Source: an uncultured Ulvibacter sp. (GTDB taxonomy: Bacteria > Bacteroidota > Bacteroidia > Flavobacteriales > Flavobacteriaceae). Taken from it: 64,000 nucleotides of DNA. The translations under genes and the position numbers were made by a program. The notes below the pieces were generated by a model. That model searched no databases. It saw only the letters and a list, made by a program, of their open reading frames with translations, and had not been told where the DNA came from. This document shows positions 53,698 to 61,861 of the stretch, one piece after another. The stretch covers positions 62,001 to 126,000 of the forward strand of contig CAJXZB010000004.1 of the NCBI GenBank assembly GCA_913063405.1, written 5' to 3'. The stretch's first letter is position 1. Each line of letters begins with the position of its first letter.

Positions 53698-54444
53698 TTA
53701 TTTAGAATTAAACAACTTCGACTTGGTAATTCCTTGGTTGTGGAGGAAATATTTTATGGAAACACCTAAAACGCCCAATCCATAAGTAACACTTCTTGAA
53801 AAATTAATGGAGGAAGCTTCAGGGAAATATTTTGTAGGGCAGGAGACTTCGCCTATTTCCATTTTTTCCATACAAAGCTGTGCCAACATTTGATTGTCGA
53901 AAATAAAGTCTTCGCTATTGTCTTTATAGTTAATTGAAGTAAGTGCCTTTCTGCTAAAAACACGATAGCCCGTATGATATTCAGACAGTTTTTGACCCAT
54001 TAAAATATTCTGAAACAAGGTAAGAAAACGATTGGCGATGTATTTGTACAATGGCATCCCACCTTTGCGAGCTCCATTATTTAAAATGCGCGAACCCAAG
54101 ACTACATCATATACATTATTACCAATTAAATAGACCATTGACGGGATTAGTTTCGGCGTATATTGGTAATCTGGATGAAGCATCACCACAATATCTGCAC
54201 CTAATTCTAGCGCCTGGGCGTAACAAGACTTTTGATTCCCACCATAACCTCGGTTTTTCTCGTGAACAATAATGTGTTTGATTCCTAAATTTTTTCCTAC
54301 TTCGACGGTGTTGTCCGCACTATGATCGTCTGTAAGAATTACGTCATCAACGATATCGAACGGAATTTCGTTATAGGTCTGTTCTAGAGTTCTTGCCGCG
54401 TTGTAAGCTGGCAATACCACAATGACTTTTTGCTGGTTGATCAT
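53698..54444 (-). CDS. Family 2 glycosyltransferase (dolichyl-phosphate-sugar synthase-like)
   Basis: A 248-residue GT-A fold enzyme. The nucleotide-binding start VIVVLPAYNAARTLEQTY, the strand-end pair VILTDDHSADNT, the loop NRGYGGNQKSCYAQALELGADIVVMLHPDYQY (with HPD at the usual D-x-D place) and EYHTGYRVFSRKAL fit polyisoprenyl-phosphate sugar transferases. There are no C-terminal membrane helices. Such enzymes supply polyprenyl-phosphate sugars, the donors used by GT-C enzymes, two of which are encoded nearby. It is the first gene of the leftward carbamoyltransferase block. Confidence 0.85.
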   Translation of the reverse strand: MINQQKVIVVLPAYNAARTLEQTYNEIPFDIVDDVILTDDHSADNTVEVGKNLGIKHIIVHEKNRGYGGNQKSCYAQALELGADIVVMLHPDYQYTPKLIPSMVYLIGNNVYDVVLGSRILNNGARKGGMPLYKYIANRFLTLFQNILMGQKLSEYHTGYRVFSRKALTSINYKDNSEDFIFDNQMLAQLCMEKMEIGEVSCPTKYFPEASSINFSRSVTYGLGVLGVSIKYFLHNQGITKSKLFNSK

Positions 54445-54528
54445 AGTTGAGTGGGTCGATTTTTCACGACTTTTCGTTGTACGAAACCTTTTGGGTTCTT
54501 TAACAAAGCCAAGATAATTAAATAAGGT

Positions 54529-54536
54529 TATTTTTG
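54529..54536 (+). promoter_or_regulatory. -7 promoter box of the GT87 gene
   Basis: TATTTTTG lies only six bases before the ATG at 54543, so transcripts would be nearly leaderless. No TTG was found at the -33 distance. Confidence 0.3.
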
Positions 54537-54542
54537 TTCGAT

Positions 54543-56213
54543 ATGAAGACCTTTTTAAAGAATAATAAAAGACTTGTGCTATATATGTTACCAGCTCTTT
54601 TGTTGTGTCTGTATTTTTTAAACCAGTCTTTTTCTCAACCGCTACATGATTTTTCTAACAGTTATTTTTCGGCACGATTGCTTCACGATGGGATTGCGCC
54701 AGAGACCGTGATCTTTGATATTTATATGTTTAATGAATATATCTGGGGGCTGGGTTATACAAATGAACTGGTTGATTTTTATGTAAACAGTCCGTTTACA
54801 TTGGCAGTTTTTTATCCGTTTGCGTATATTAACGACGCCTATATAGCAAAGGCTATTTTTAATGGTTTGAGCATTACATGTTTTTTGTTGACGCTCGTTT
54901 TGTTTGCTCGGAATCATTTGAAGAAAGACGCCTGGCTGTTGCTTTTTGTGCCGTTGTTATTTTATGTACCTATTAGAAATCAAATACTCTTTGGACAATC
55001 TTATTTTATCGTGCTCTTTTTAGTAGTGTTGGGCTTTAGTTTTCTTAAAAAAAATCAATTTCAATTTGGTTCTGGGCTTTTGAGTTTTACCATATTACTT
55101 AAATTCTTTCCTGTCTTTTATGGAATTCCTTTGCTTGCTCAAAAACGATGGAAAGCTATTCTATGGGGAGTTACCCTCACCGCTGTTTTATGTGGCTTGG
55201 GAATCGCCATTACAGGTCCAGAACTCTGGAAACAATACTTTTTTGATGTTCTACCGCATACCATGCAAAGCAAAACAGCCACGGATTATCGTTTTACGTA
55301 TCAATCTTTAGATGTGTTTTTTAAGACGATTTTTATTCAAGACGCTTATTACAACCCTGAGGTATGGCAAGCGAGCGATAAAATGTACGCCATTGCCAAT
55401 TGGGCAACAAAGGGGCTTGTTATTGGAAGTGCTGTTTATGCAACGTTACAAAAGAAAAAGGACCTTTTTACAGTGTTGGCTATTTGGGTGACTGCGCTGT
55501 TTATTCTACAAAGTAGAACAGCAACCTATGCACAAATTTTGTGGATGATTCCTTTGGCGGCTATTTATAAGCTGGAAGTTAGTATAAAACTGAAAGTCAC
55601 TTTTGCCGTACTATTATTTTTAGTTTGTAATCTGCCCTTTCATAGGTTAGGAGGGTTGCCGGTTTTAGTTCAGTTTTCTAGATTATGGATAGTCCTCTTA
55701 TTGGCTATTTTGTTTTATTGGGGAAGTGTGAAGAAATTTTCTTTAAAGTCTGTACTGATTGCTTTTATTTTGTTGTTCCCTTTACATTTGGAAGTTATGC
55801 GTGCTAATACTCAGGATAAGTCTCAGTATGTTTTGGCTAAAAAGGAACATTTTATGGTGTATGATTTTTCCGTCCACGTGCCGCCTGAAGCTTCAGCGGA
55901 CAGCCGTCGGCTAGAGCCAATGGCCTTGGACGAGGCGCAAGAAAAAAAACAACTTGTATATAATGTTATTGGAAGAGTTAGTGGTAAAAACCTTGCAACA
56001 GGAATTAATGTGAATAGCTTTGATGAAAATGCCATAACCATTAAAGAGCACCAGTTGTTTTTTGGAGATAGACAACTCACTTATAATATTTCATTAAAAA
56101 AGAAGCCAGTTTTGGTGAATGGTTGTCAAGTCTACTTTTTGACAGATCATCATTCACGTAGAGCTGCCTTCACTATAAAAGTCATCGATATTTGTGATGA
56201 TATGCATTATTAA
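54543..56213 (+). CDS. GT87 (DUF2029) family membrane glycosyltransferase
   Basis: A 556-residue GT-C-type enzyme with about 10-12 membrane helices, expected to use a polyprenyl-phosphate sugar on the periplasmic side. The first loop contains HDFSNSYFSARLL and VDFYVNSPFTLAVFYPFA, typical of GT87; NQILFGQSYFIVLFL and LKFFPVFYGIPLLAQKRWKA follow. The last 130 residues form a soluble extension with beta character and two cysteines (NGCQVYFL and IDICDD), unusual for the family. I chose ATG 54543; TTG 54534 overlaps the promoter box. The NKWYS-type gene starts two bases after its stop. Confidence 0.82.
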   Translation: MKTFLKNNKRLVLYMLPALLLCLYFLNQSFSQPLHDFSNSYFSARLLHDGIAPETVIFDIYMFNEYIWGLGYTNELVDFYVNSPFTLAVFYPFAYINDAYIAKAIFNGLSITCFLLTLVLFARNHLKKDAWLLLFVPLLFYVPIRNQILFGQSYFIVLFLVVLGFSFLKKNQFQFGSGLLSFTILLKFFPVFYGIPLLAQKRWKAILWGVTLTAVLCGLGIAITGPELWKQYFFDVLPHTMQSKTATDYRFTYQSLDVFFKTIFIQDAYYNPEVWQASDKMYAIANWATKGLVIGSAVYATLQKKKDLFTVLAIWVTALFILQSRTATYAQILWMIPLAAIYKLEVSIKLKVTFAVLLFLVCNLPFHRLGGLPVLVQFSRLWIVLLLAILFYWGSVKKFSLKSVLIAFILLFPLHLEVMRANTQDKSQYVLAKKEHFMVYDFSVHVPPEASADSRRLEPMALDEAQEKKQLVYNVIGRVSGKNLATGINVNSFDENAITIKEHQLFFGDRQLTYNISLKKKPVLVNGCQVYFLTDHHSRRAAFTIKVIDICDDMHY

Positions 56214-56215
56214 TT

Positions 56216-57037
56216 ATGAAGGCATTTTTGAAATATCATATCAAAGATAGGTTGTCATTAGTACAGCAAAAAAGATTGTTGGCAAAGACCAACCAAGCTC
56301 CTGTGTTGGTATTTACCATGGCAAAAGTGGGATCATTGAGTGTATATCAATCATTAAAAAAACAGACAAGGTTCGCCGTGTTTCATATACACGGGTTAGA
56401 TGAGATTGAAGAACGAAAGAATAGGGATTTATGCAAAGTCAATGGAGAATATCCAGGAAGTAGGACTCCTGTGTTTTTGATTAATAGAGAGATTGTAAAT
56501 AGGGAGAAACCATATAAAGTTATTTCTCTGTTTAGGAATCCCATAGAGCGAAATCTATCTGCTTTTTTTGAAGCGTTTCAAATCCATATGGGTGTTCCAG
56601 CACATTCTTATAGAGGTAGTTTAGAAGAAATTGAAACGGTATTTCATTCCAACCTTAATCACAACTATTGCAAGGGTTGGTTTGAAAATCAATTTATAAA
56701 TGGAACGGGAATCGATGTGTATAAAACACCTTTTGATACGCAAAAAGGACATTGTTTCATTCGAGGGGACAACAAAGAAGTATTGTTGTTAAGAAGTAAT
56801 TTAGATGATAAACTGAAGGAAGAACTAGTAAGTGATTTTTGTAAACTAGAAAGCTTTATAATAAAAAATGTAAATATTACAAGTGCTAAAAAAGAAGCGG
56901 GCTTATATGCAGATTTTAAGAAGCACATAAAATTCTCAAAGGAATATTTAGAAAGTCAGTTAGAGACGCGCTATGTAAATCATTTTTTTACCGAAGAGGA
57001 AAAGATAGGTTTGTATAAGAGATGGATGAAGGGTTGA
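56216..57037 (+). CDS. Capsular polysaccharide synthesis protein, sulfotransferase-like (NKWYS family)
   Basis: A 273-residue protein resembling the putative capsular polysaccharide synthesis family PF10364. VLVFTMAKVGSLSVYQSL (about 31-48) takes the place of the 5'-phosphosulfate loop, and YKVISLFRNPIERNLSAFFE takes that of the 3'-phosphate site. The remaining residues are charged and helical, with ENQFINGTGIDVY resembling the family's acceptor-side segment. A sulfotransferase fold is likely, but the P-loop is altered, so activity is not assured. It is coupled to the GT87 gene, and its stop lies one base from the convergent lipoprotein gene. Confidence 0.72.
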   Translation: MKAFLKYHIKDRLSLVQQKRLLAKTNQAPVLVFTMAKVGSLSVYQSLKKQTRFAVFHIHGLDEIEERKNRDLCKVNGEYPGSRTPVFLINREIVNREKPYKVISLFRNPIERNLSAFFEAFQIHMGVPAHSYRGSLEEIETVFHSNLNHNYCKGWFENQFINGTGIDVYKTPFDTQKGHCFIRGDNKEVLLLRSNLDDKLKEELVSDFCKLESFIIKNVNITSAKKEAGLYADFKKHIKFSKEYLESQLETRYVNHFFTEEEKIGLYKRWMKG

Positions 57038-57038
57038 T

Positions 57039-58187
57039 TTAATCCAAATAGTTAACTTCATTCTCAGACTCCTCTCTAATACTGGATGATACCGGTAGTC
57101 CTTTAAACGATGCTAAAAAATCAATGTCGTTTCGGTGATACAATTCTCCTAAGTAGGTGAATTCTGGATGGGTATGTGTAGGAAATTGAGAGAGTAAATT
57201 TTGAACTTCAGAAATAGGTAGGTTCCACTCTAAACTTAAACGTTCTGCTGAGGGTTCCATAAACGAAATATACAAAAGTTCTGCAAAGGTATGTTGCTGC
57301 AATTCCTGAAAATTAACCCCGTCGTTCAATGAGTTTTGTGAATTTCTATGTGTTCTTCTGTCTTCTTCAAGAATATTTTTTAAATCGAGATAAGGGAGAA
57401 AGTCATCTATGTCTTCTTGCTTGCTAAATAAGGGCTGTATGCCAGATTCATGACACCAGATGCACTTGGCAGTTTTTCCAGCGCGGGAATGCGCAGGGTC
57501 TGTACTATTAATTCTAATTCCATCTTTGTTATATATTCCAAACCTAACTTGCCCGTTTGGCATTAGATCGACGGTTTCATATTCAAAAATTTCTCCTGTT
57601 ATAGGATCTACTTCGGTACAAAAAAAGAGTTGATTAAATCCATTCTGTTCTGAAAAGCTTATGATTCTATGTTCATATGAAACTCCAGAATTTGTCACAT
57701 AACCTCTTTCAGTGTTTAAATTATAAAGTTCAAGTAAATCGGATAATTCATAAGGTAGACCCGTTATTTCATAATAATGAGATGGAGCTCCTAAAAGTAA
57801 ACTTATATAGCGTCCTATATCAATGGCTCCAGTTACTTGATATTCTTCGGATGAGATAATTACCTCATGAAGTTTATTCAATTTTTGTTGCGCATCTGCT
57901 GAAAACCCTAATTTTTTAATATCAATTTCGATTAAATTATTTTGAATGGAAATTCCAGTATTGTTATAAGGTAAATATGCTCCTACATAAGAAAAAGTCC
58001 ATTTTAAACCAATAATTGAATTTGCAAGGTTGTCTTCGTCATACGCTTTATTCCATTTTAAAATTAGGGTTGAATTATTTTCAACAAGGTCATCGTAGGT
58101 GTCATTGACACAAGAAAAGGCAAGACATATTATGCAGCCAAGGAGTAGTAGGCGATTAAACTGAAAACTATTCTTTTGAGATTTCAT
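57039..58187 (-). CDS. Lipoprotein with CxxCH haem-binding motif
   Basis: A 382-residue protein with a lipoprotein signal (LLLLGCIICLAFSC, lipidated Cys26). One c-type haem attachment site, KCIWCH (Cys242, Cys245, His246), follows a polar segment (PAHSRAGKTA); the rest is mostly helical with no named domain. The CxxCH motif suggests a monohaem cytochrome-like centre or, less likely, a metal site. I chose ATG 58187, at the start of the lipid signal; ATG 58226 would add residues before it. The gene overlaps the GT-C gene by 20 bases, so their translation is coupled. Why a haem lipoprotein belongs here is unknown. Confidence 0.7.
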   Translation of the reverse strand: MKSQKNSFQFNRLLLLGCIICLAFSCVNDTYDDLVENNSTLILKWNKAYDEDNLANSIIGLKWTFSYVGAYLPYNNTGISIQNNLIEIDIKKLGFSADAQQKLNKLHEVIISSEEYQVTGAIDIGRYISLLLGAPSHYYEITGLPYELSDLLELYNLNTERGYVTNSGVSYEHRIISFSEQNGFNQLFFCTEVDPITGEIFEYETVDLMPNGQVRFGIYNKDGIRINSTDPAHSRAGKTAKCIWCHESGIQPLFSKQEDIDDFLPYLDLKNILEEDRRTHRNSQNSLNDGVNFQELQQHTFAELLYISFMEPSAERLSLEWNLPISEVQNLLSQFPTHTHPEFTYLGELYHRNDIDFLASFKGLPVSSSIREESENEVNYLD

Positions 58188-59697
58188 AGAGGTAATATGT
58201 TCCTTTACTGACAATGCTTTCATCAAATTTCTCTAAAAACCGATAATTAATAGTAGAAGAAAGAGACTCCCATTCTCCTTGTTTCCGAAGGTTAAAAACA
58301 GGTTGATGTGAGACAAAAATAATACTTTCCGTTTTAGTAATAAGCAATTCCTCTAAAGATAGAGTAATGGCTTCATTAGATTGTTCACCTTTCAATAATG
58401 GATTGTTCCAAGGACAGAAACTTTCAAAACTATCGAGTTTTGTAAAATATACTGGACCCTCTAAATAGGCATTTAATGGCATGCCGCCGCAAGATTGAGT
58501 GGCAATTGTTTTGTTTTCAAACCCATTATCTTGTATATACTTCAAAGCTATTTTAGCAGTAGTGAAAGGCGTAGTAATATCTTTGGTGTAGGCAAAAACT
58601 CCAGCAATACATTGTAAAGTGAGGATGGTGTAAATAAGAATAGGGCGTATTTTTTTTAGAATTTCTTCAAAAATGATATAATTCAACCCTCTCTTTTTTG
58701 AATAAACCTGTAGCCATAGCCCAACAATAAGCATTACATATAAAACGCCATAATATCGATTGGCTGATAGTTGAGTGATATAAAAGAAGACCCCTACGCA
58801 GAAAAGGGTAAAATAGCTATATCCAAGAAGCCATTTGTTTTTGTAAAACAAAAAATAGGGAGTAAGCAAACTAAGTATTCCAACTATTGCGGCTATAGGT
58901 TTACTAATCGTAACAAGTAAGTTAGTGTTCCAAAAAGAAGTTAGTCTCATGTCCTGTAAAATGAAAACCCCTTTAAAAAAAGGAAAGATAGCTTTTGGTA
59001 TTTTTTCTGAAAACGAAGCCGTTCCAGCCGTGTCAAAGAATCCCGTGTCTTCTGGAGGGAGTATTTGAAGAATAGCGACTAAGGCTCCAACGCCAAAAAT
59101 GAAAAGCGCAATCCAAGTTTCTTTAGAAGATCGAAGCCTTTTGTCTTGCAATCGTTCCCAAAATAATAGTACCATTGTACAACCACTAAGTACTAAAAAG
59201 ATAGCGTGAGTGTTACAAGCCAAAGCAAGAAATAATGCAATGAGAACAAATTTTTCTGTTCTATGTTCAAAATAATTGCAGGCTAAAAATGTAAATAATA
59301 GCCCCAGACCATAGTTCCTGCTTAATATGGTGTATTCAAAAAGGATGAAATACCCAAAGACGAACAATAACTTAAATAGTATTGAAAAAGGGGCACGTTT
59401 CAAAAAAATAAAAACGGAGGCCGTGGCAATAAACACGTGCAATAGTTGCATCCAAATAGGATTTGTCGATATCCTGGTAATGCCATAGAGCAAGACATTC
59501 CATAGGATAGGGTGTCCTTCATAGCGTGTGTTTTTAATAAGTTCTTGAAGCGAGTTACTATCTCTTGATAAAAGCCAATGATGTGCCTCATCTAGCCATA
59601 TTTCGTGGTGCCATATTCCAAAAAGAACGGTGATACAATAGAGTGAGGTAAGACCATAAACCGATGTTTTAGTGTATGTGCCTACTAAAGAATTCAC
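58168..59697 (-). CDS. GT-C-type membrane glycosyltransferase
   Basis: A 509-residue integral membrane protein with about 10-11 helices and a C-terminal periplasmic region of about 120 residues. The first loop carries WLDEAHHWLLSRD, the acidic D-E site of GT-C enzymes (GT39/GT83-like), followed by YEGHPILWNVLLYGI. It probably transfers a sugar from a polyprenyl-phosphate donor. The start is GTG 59697, since the frame closes upstream without an ATG. It follows the radical SAM gene by eight bases and overlaps the CxxCH lipoprotein gene. Confidence 0.75.
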   Translation of the reverse strand: MNSLVGTYTKTSVYGLTSLYCITVLFGIWHHEIWLDEAHHWLLSRDSNSLQELIKNTRYEGHPILWNVLLYGITRISTNPIWMQLLHVFIATASVFIFLKRAPFSILFKLLFVFGYFILFEYTILSRNYGLGLLFTFLACNYFEHRTEKFVLIALFLALACNTHAIFLVLSGCTMVLLFWERLQDKRLRSSKETWIALFIFGVGALVAILQILPPEDTGFFDTAGTASFSEKIPKAIFPFFKGVFILQDMRLTSFWNTNLLVTISKPIAAIVGILSLLTPYFLFYKNKWLLGYSYFTLFCVGVFFYITQLSANRYYGVLYVMLIVGLWLQVYSKKRGLNYIIFEEILKKIRPILIYTILTLQCIAGVFAYTKDITTPFTTAKIALKYIQDNGFENKTIATQSCGGMPLNAYLEGPVYFTKLDSFESFCPWNNPLLKGEQSNEAITLSLEELLITKTESIIFVSHQPVFNLRKQGEWESLSSTINYRFLEKFDESIVSKGTYYLYEISKE

Positions 59698-59705
59698 GAG
59701 TTGTT

Positions 59706-61091
59706 TTATTTAGCTACAAACATAAACCCTCCGGCTAGAATAGACTTTGCCTTAAATTTAAATGCTTTTGTTAAATTTCGGTTTTTTGGGTTAATCATTT
59801 CTCGATGGTAGTTTACCTCATTCACAACTTTCTTAACAGCGTAATCATAAAAACGTCTTTTGTAGGTACGTTTAAAGTCTATTTGGCGATCTGTTGACGT
59901 CTCCCAATCTGGTTGCGTAATGATGTCTTTTTCGATTTCGGTATATAACGAAGTGCCTTTAATTGGATAGGCAATGGTAATGGTAAAGTGAGTTGGATTG
60001 GCATCTTTTAAATACTGCACTGTAGTATTAATATCGTGTAAATCTTCACCTGGATATCCCAGCATAATGAAAGTGCCTGTTTCCATATCCATTGCATTGG
60101 TTTTTTGTATAGCTTCCTTTACCACATCAACGTCAACACGGCGATCCATTGCATCGATAATTTTTTGCGAGCCACTTTCAGCGCCAATCCAAATACGATA
60201 ACACCCCGCTTCTTTAAGTAATTGTAGTATTTTATCATTGAGCCGTTCTGCACGAGTAATACATTCAAAGGGAATCACCGCATCTTGTTTCAACACCTCT
60301 TCATGAAAAGCAGTTAGCCATTTATGGCTAACGGTAAATACATCATCCACAAACCAAATTGAATCTGGACTGTAATCATCTTTTAGCATTTTCAGTTCGG
60401 CCGCAACTTGATCTGCAGGTCTGCGGCGGTAACTTTGTCCATATACAGCAGTACTGCACCATTTACAAGTATATGGACAACCTCGCTGCGTACTCACTGT
60501 CATAGAACTCATACCGTGGTTCTCTTTCCAAGTTTTTAGGTATTTGTCTACTGGAATTGCAGCTCGATTGGGTAACGGTAATACCGAAAGATCTTTCATT
60601 TTCACTCTAGGCTTTGTTTTTATTACAGCACCTTCTTCCAAAAATGCCACCCCAGAGACTTCTTTAATATCTGTTTTGTTGACAATTGCTTCATGAAGCT
60701 CTGCCATTGTCTCTTCACCTTCGCCAATTATAAGATATTGAGCTCCAGATTTGAGATAGTTCTCTAAATTGTAGGTGATATCTGGACCGCCTAAAACTAT
60801 TTTTGGAAATCCATAAGCAGCTTCGGCTTTTAATATTTTTATCAACTTCACCACTTCAATTTTGGTCATTAAATTGGTGTAAACAGCAACAATATCTGGC
60901 TGTTTTTCCTTGATAAATTTAAGCTGATCTTCTTTGCTGTAAAAGGTAGTGTCAAAGACATGGTTTTCTATGTTTTGCTCATTGAGATAACCAGAAACAT
61001 AGAGTTGTCCCAATGGTGGATAAGGTTTCATAATCTTATGCTCCTTGGGGTCGTTAGATAAGTAATACCCATGTGTTAGTACGACACTCAT
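59706..61091 (-). CDS. B12-type radical SAM enzyme (paralogue 2)
   Basis: A 461-residue enzyme. The N-terminal cobalamin-binding-like domain (1 to about 140, with KPYPPLGQLYVSGYL and GEGEETMAEL) lacks a D-x-H-x-x-G motif. The radical SAM core has Cys205, Cys209 and Cys212 (RGCPYTCKWC) and GCYRIWIGAESGSQKIIDAMDR. The C-terminal part contains FTITIAYPIKGTSLY. It is clearly paralogous to the enzyme two genes upstream, sharing PYPPLG, GEGE, RGCP and GAESGSQKI-DAMD blocks. Its ATG overlaps the methyltransferase stop (ATGA). A C-methylation or similar radical reaction on the glycan or its lipid is inferred from context. Confidence 0.87.
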   Translation of the reverse strand: MSVVLTHGYYLSNDPKEHKIMKPYPPLGQLYVSGYLNEQNIENHVFDTTFYSKEDQLKFIKEKQPDIVAVYTNLMTKIEVVKLIKILKAEAAYGFPKIVLGGPDITYNLENYLKSGAQYLIIGEGEETMAELHEAIVNKTDIKEVSGVAFLEEGAVIKTKPRVKMKDLSVLPLPNRAAIPVDKYLKTWKENHGMSSMTVSTQRGCPYTCKWCSTAVYGQSYRRRPADQVAAELKMLKDDYSPDSIWFVDDVFTVSHKWLTAFHEEVLKQDAVIPFECITRAERLNDKILQLLKEAGCYRIWIGAESGSQKIIDAMDRRVDVDVVKEAIQKTNAMDMETGTFIMLGYPGEDLHDINTTVQYLKDANPTHFTITIAYPIKGTSLYTEIEKDIITQPDWETSTDRQIDFKRTYKRRFYDYAVKKVVNEVNYHREMINPKNRNLTKAFKFKAKSILAGGFMFVAK

Positions 61092-61861
61092 TCTTTAGTA
61101 AATGCTATCAAATAATGGTCTGCGTATTTTGCCCAATATGAGCTGCTTAGCCAAGATTCTATTTGTTCTAAGAGTTTTAAAAGTCCTTTTCTTTTTGCAA
61201 AAAACGGCTCTAAATATGATGGCGGAATTGCAATTCCAATAGGTTTTATGGCTACTGGTTTTAGCTTCTCCTTTGCTAAAGTTACAACTTCTTTAGGATC
61301 GTAATACCAGGTGGGTATTTTTACTCCTTCAACATACACATGTACGGGATTATGAGAATTTCTTCTAAAGGCTTTACGAGGTTGAAGCTTAAGGATAAAA
61401 TACAATCGTTCCGAAAGCGTTTTTTTAGGCATTATGACCAAAATTGCTTTTCCGTTGGTTTTTAGCAATGCTTCGGAAATACCTAAAAAGGTAGCCAATT
61501 GCGCTTTGGATAAACAGTTGAGTCCACCGAAATTCGAAAAAATAACATCGAATTTTTTATCTAACTTTTCAATAGCGTTTGAAGTGATATCAAGTGTTTG
61601 AAAGTTAATCGTTGGATACTTCTTTTTGGCTTGGGCAATCATTGCTGTAGAAATATCTGTGGCTAGTACATTATGACCTTTATTTGTTAAGTAGTTTGCA
61701 TCTTCTCCTGTGCCACAATTGATTTCTAAAATATTAAGATTATCCTCCTTTAACATTTCAGAAAGAAAGAAATAGACACGTTTCCGCTGCGCCTGTCCAA
61801 TATTTGAAAAGGTAAAGGCATCGTCATAATTTTGAGCGTGTATATCGAAAGAATTAGCCAT
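61088..61861 (-). CDS. Class I SAM-dependent methyltransferase
   Basis: A 257-residue Methyltransf_11/25-type enzyme. Motif I reads NILEINCGTGEDANYL, with the acidic Glu and GTG loop; motif II reads VLATDISTAMIAQAKKKY; and VIFSNFGGLNC is at motif IV. A C-terminal segment with hydrophobic and basic residues may touch the membrane. The gene overlaps both neighbours (four bases with one radical SAM gene, eight with the other), so the three are made together. The substrate is unknown; small-molecule or sugar O/N-methylation is most likely. Confidence 0.85.
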   Translation of the reverse strand: MANSFDIHAQNYDDAFTFSNIGQAQRKRVYFFLSEMLKEDNLNILEINCGTGEDANYLTNKGHNVLATDISTAMIAQAKKKYPTINFQTLDITSNAIEKLDKKFDVIFSNFGGLNCLSKAQLATFLGISEALLKTNGKAILVIMPKKTLSERLYFILKLQPRKAFRRNSHNPVHVYVEGVKIPTWYYDPKEVVTLAKEKLKPVAIKPIGIAIPPSYLEPFFAKRKGLLKLLEQIESWLSSSYWAKYADHYLIAFTKE

